Below are positions 63,958 to 64,000 of a DNA stretch of 64,000 bases, one piece after another. Below the pieces are notes generated by a model that was not told the origin of the DNA, made no database searches, and saw only the letters and a list, made by a program, of their open reading frames with translations. How positions within the stretch are numbered: position 1 is the stretch's first letter; every line of letters begins with the position of its first letter. The DNA comes from Baylisascaris procyonis. Lineage: Eukaryota > Nematoda > Chromadorea > Rhabditida > Ascarididae. The stretch spans positions 4,921,001-4,985,000 of the forward strand of contig JAZARR010000212.1 of NCBI GenBank assembly GCA_037389465.1, written 5' to 3'. A program made the position numbers and the translations under genes.

Positions 63958-64000
63958 CTGCAGCAGAGTATATAGTTTTCACTCAATAAATTATTCGTCT

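Overview
The window is eukaryotic and almost certainly from a nematode, probably one with a large, AT-rich, intron-heavy genome. Three things point there. The five confident genes are split into small exons of about 30-300 nt. Their introns end mostly in the nematode consensus TTTCAG or close variants. At several genes an orphan acceptor sits 0-30 nt before the start codon, as in spliced-leader trans-splicing. A ZP-domain cuticlin-type gene also fits a nematode. There is no sign of prokaryotic organisation. I cannot name the genus.

Layout. (1) 0-8 kb: the minus strand carries exons of an unidentified Gln/Ser/Pro-rich protein that leaves the left edge. One exon (23-954) is convincing; those further right are tentative. 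(2) 8-21 kb: a gene-poor stretch with microsatellites and a G-rich purine tract. (3) 21-23.5 kb: three small pieces, namely a plus-strand short secreted or peptide-precursor-like gene, a plus-strand small membrane segment, and the minus-strand 3' end of a membrane protein. (4) 25-32 kb, plus: a complete AP-2 (TFAP2-type) transcription factor, 12 exons, predicted 441 aa. (5) 34 kb, plus: a short unidentified two-exon gene or gene end. (6) 35.5-38.5 kb, plus: a complete Bax inhibitor-1/TMBIM6 homologue, 5 exons, 244 aa. (7) 39.6-39.9 kb, minus: a 68-aa helical protein. (8) 40.2-46.5 kb, plus: a complete AGPAT5-type 1-acylglycerol-3-phosphate acyltransferase, 7 exons, 367 aa. (9) 48.0-54.9 kb, minus: a complete bestrophin chloride channel, 9 exons, 438 aa, convergent with the acyltransferase. 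(10) 56.9-58.0 kb: a diverged tandem array of about 510-nt units. (11) 62.0-64 kb, minus: the 3' half of a ZP-domain cuticlin-like membrane protein that runs off the right edge.

The five confident models were assembled by hand from homology to remembered family sequences plus splice-site phase. Every junction keeps frame, and the four complete models end in an in-frame stop at the family's usual length. The genes share no single pathway: development (AP-2), ER stress and calcium (BI-1), phospholipid synthesis (AGPAT5), anion conductance (bestrophin) and cuticle or apical matrix (ZP). I see no CRISPR, rRNA, convincing tRNA or intact transposon. I did not find a demonstrably new system; the best unexplained items are the 510-nt tandem array, the near-perfect hairpin at 4.27 kb, and the unidentified small genes at 21.1, 34.1 and 39.7 kb.
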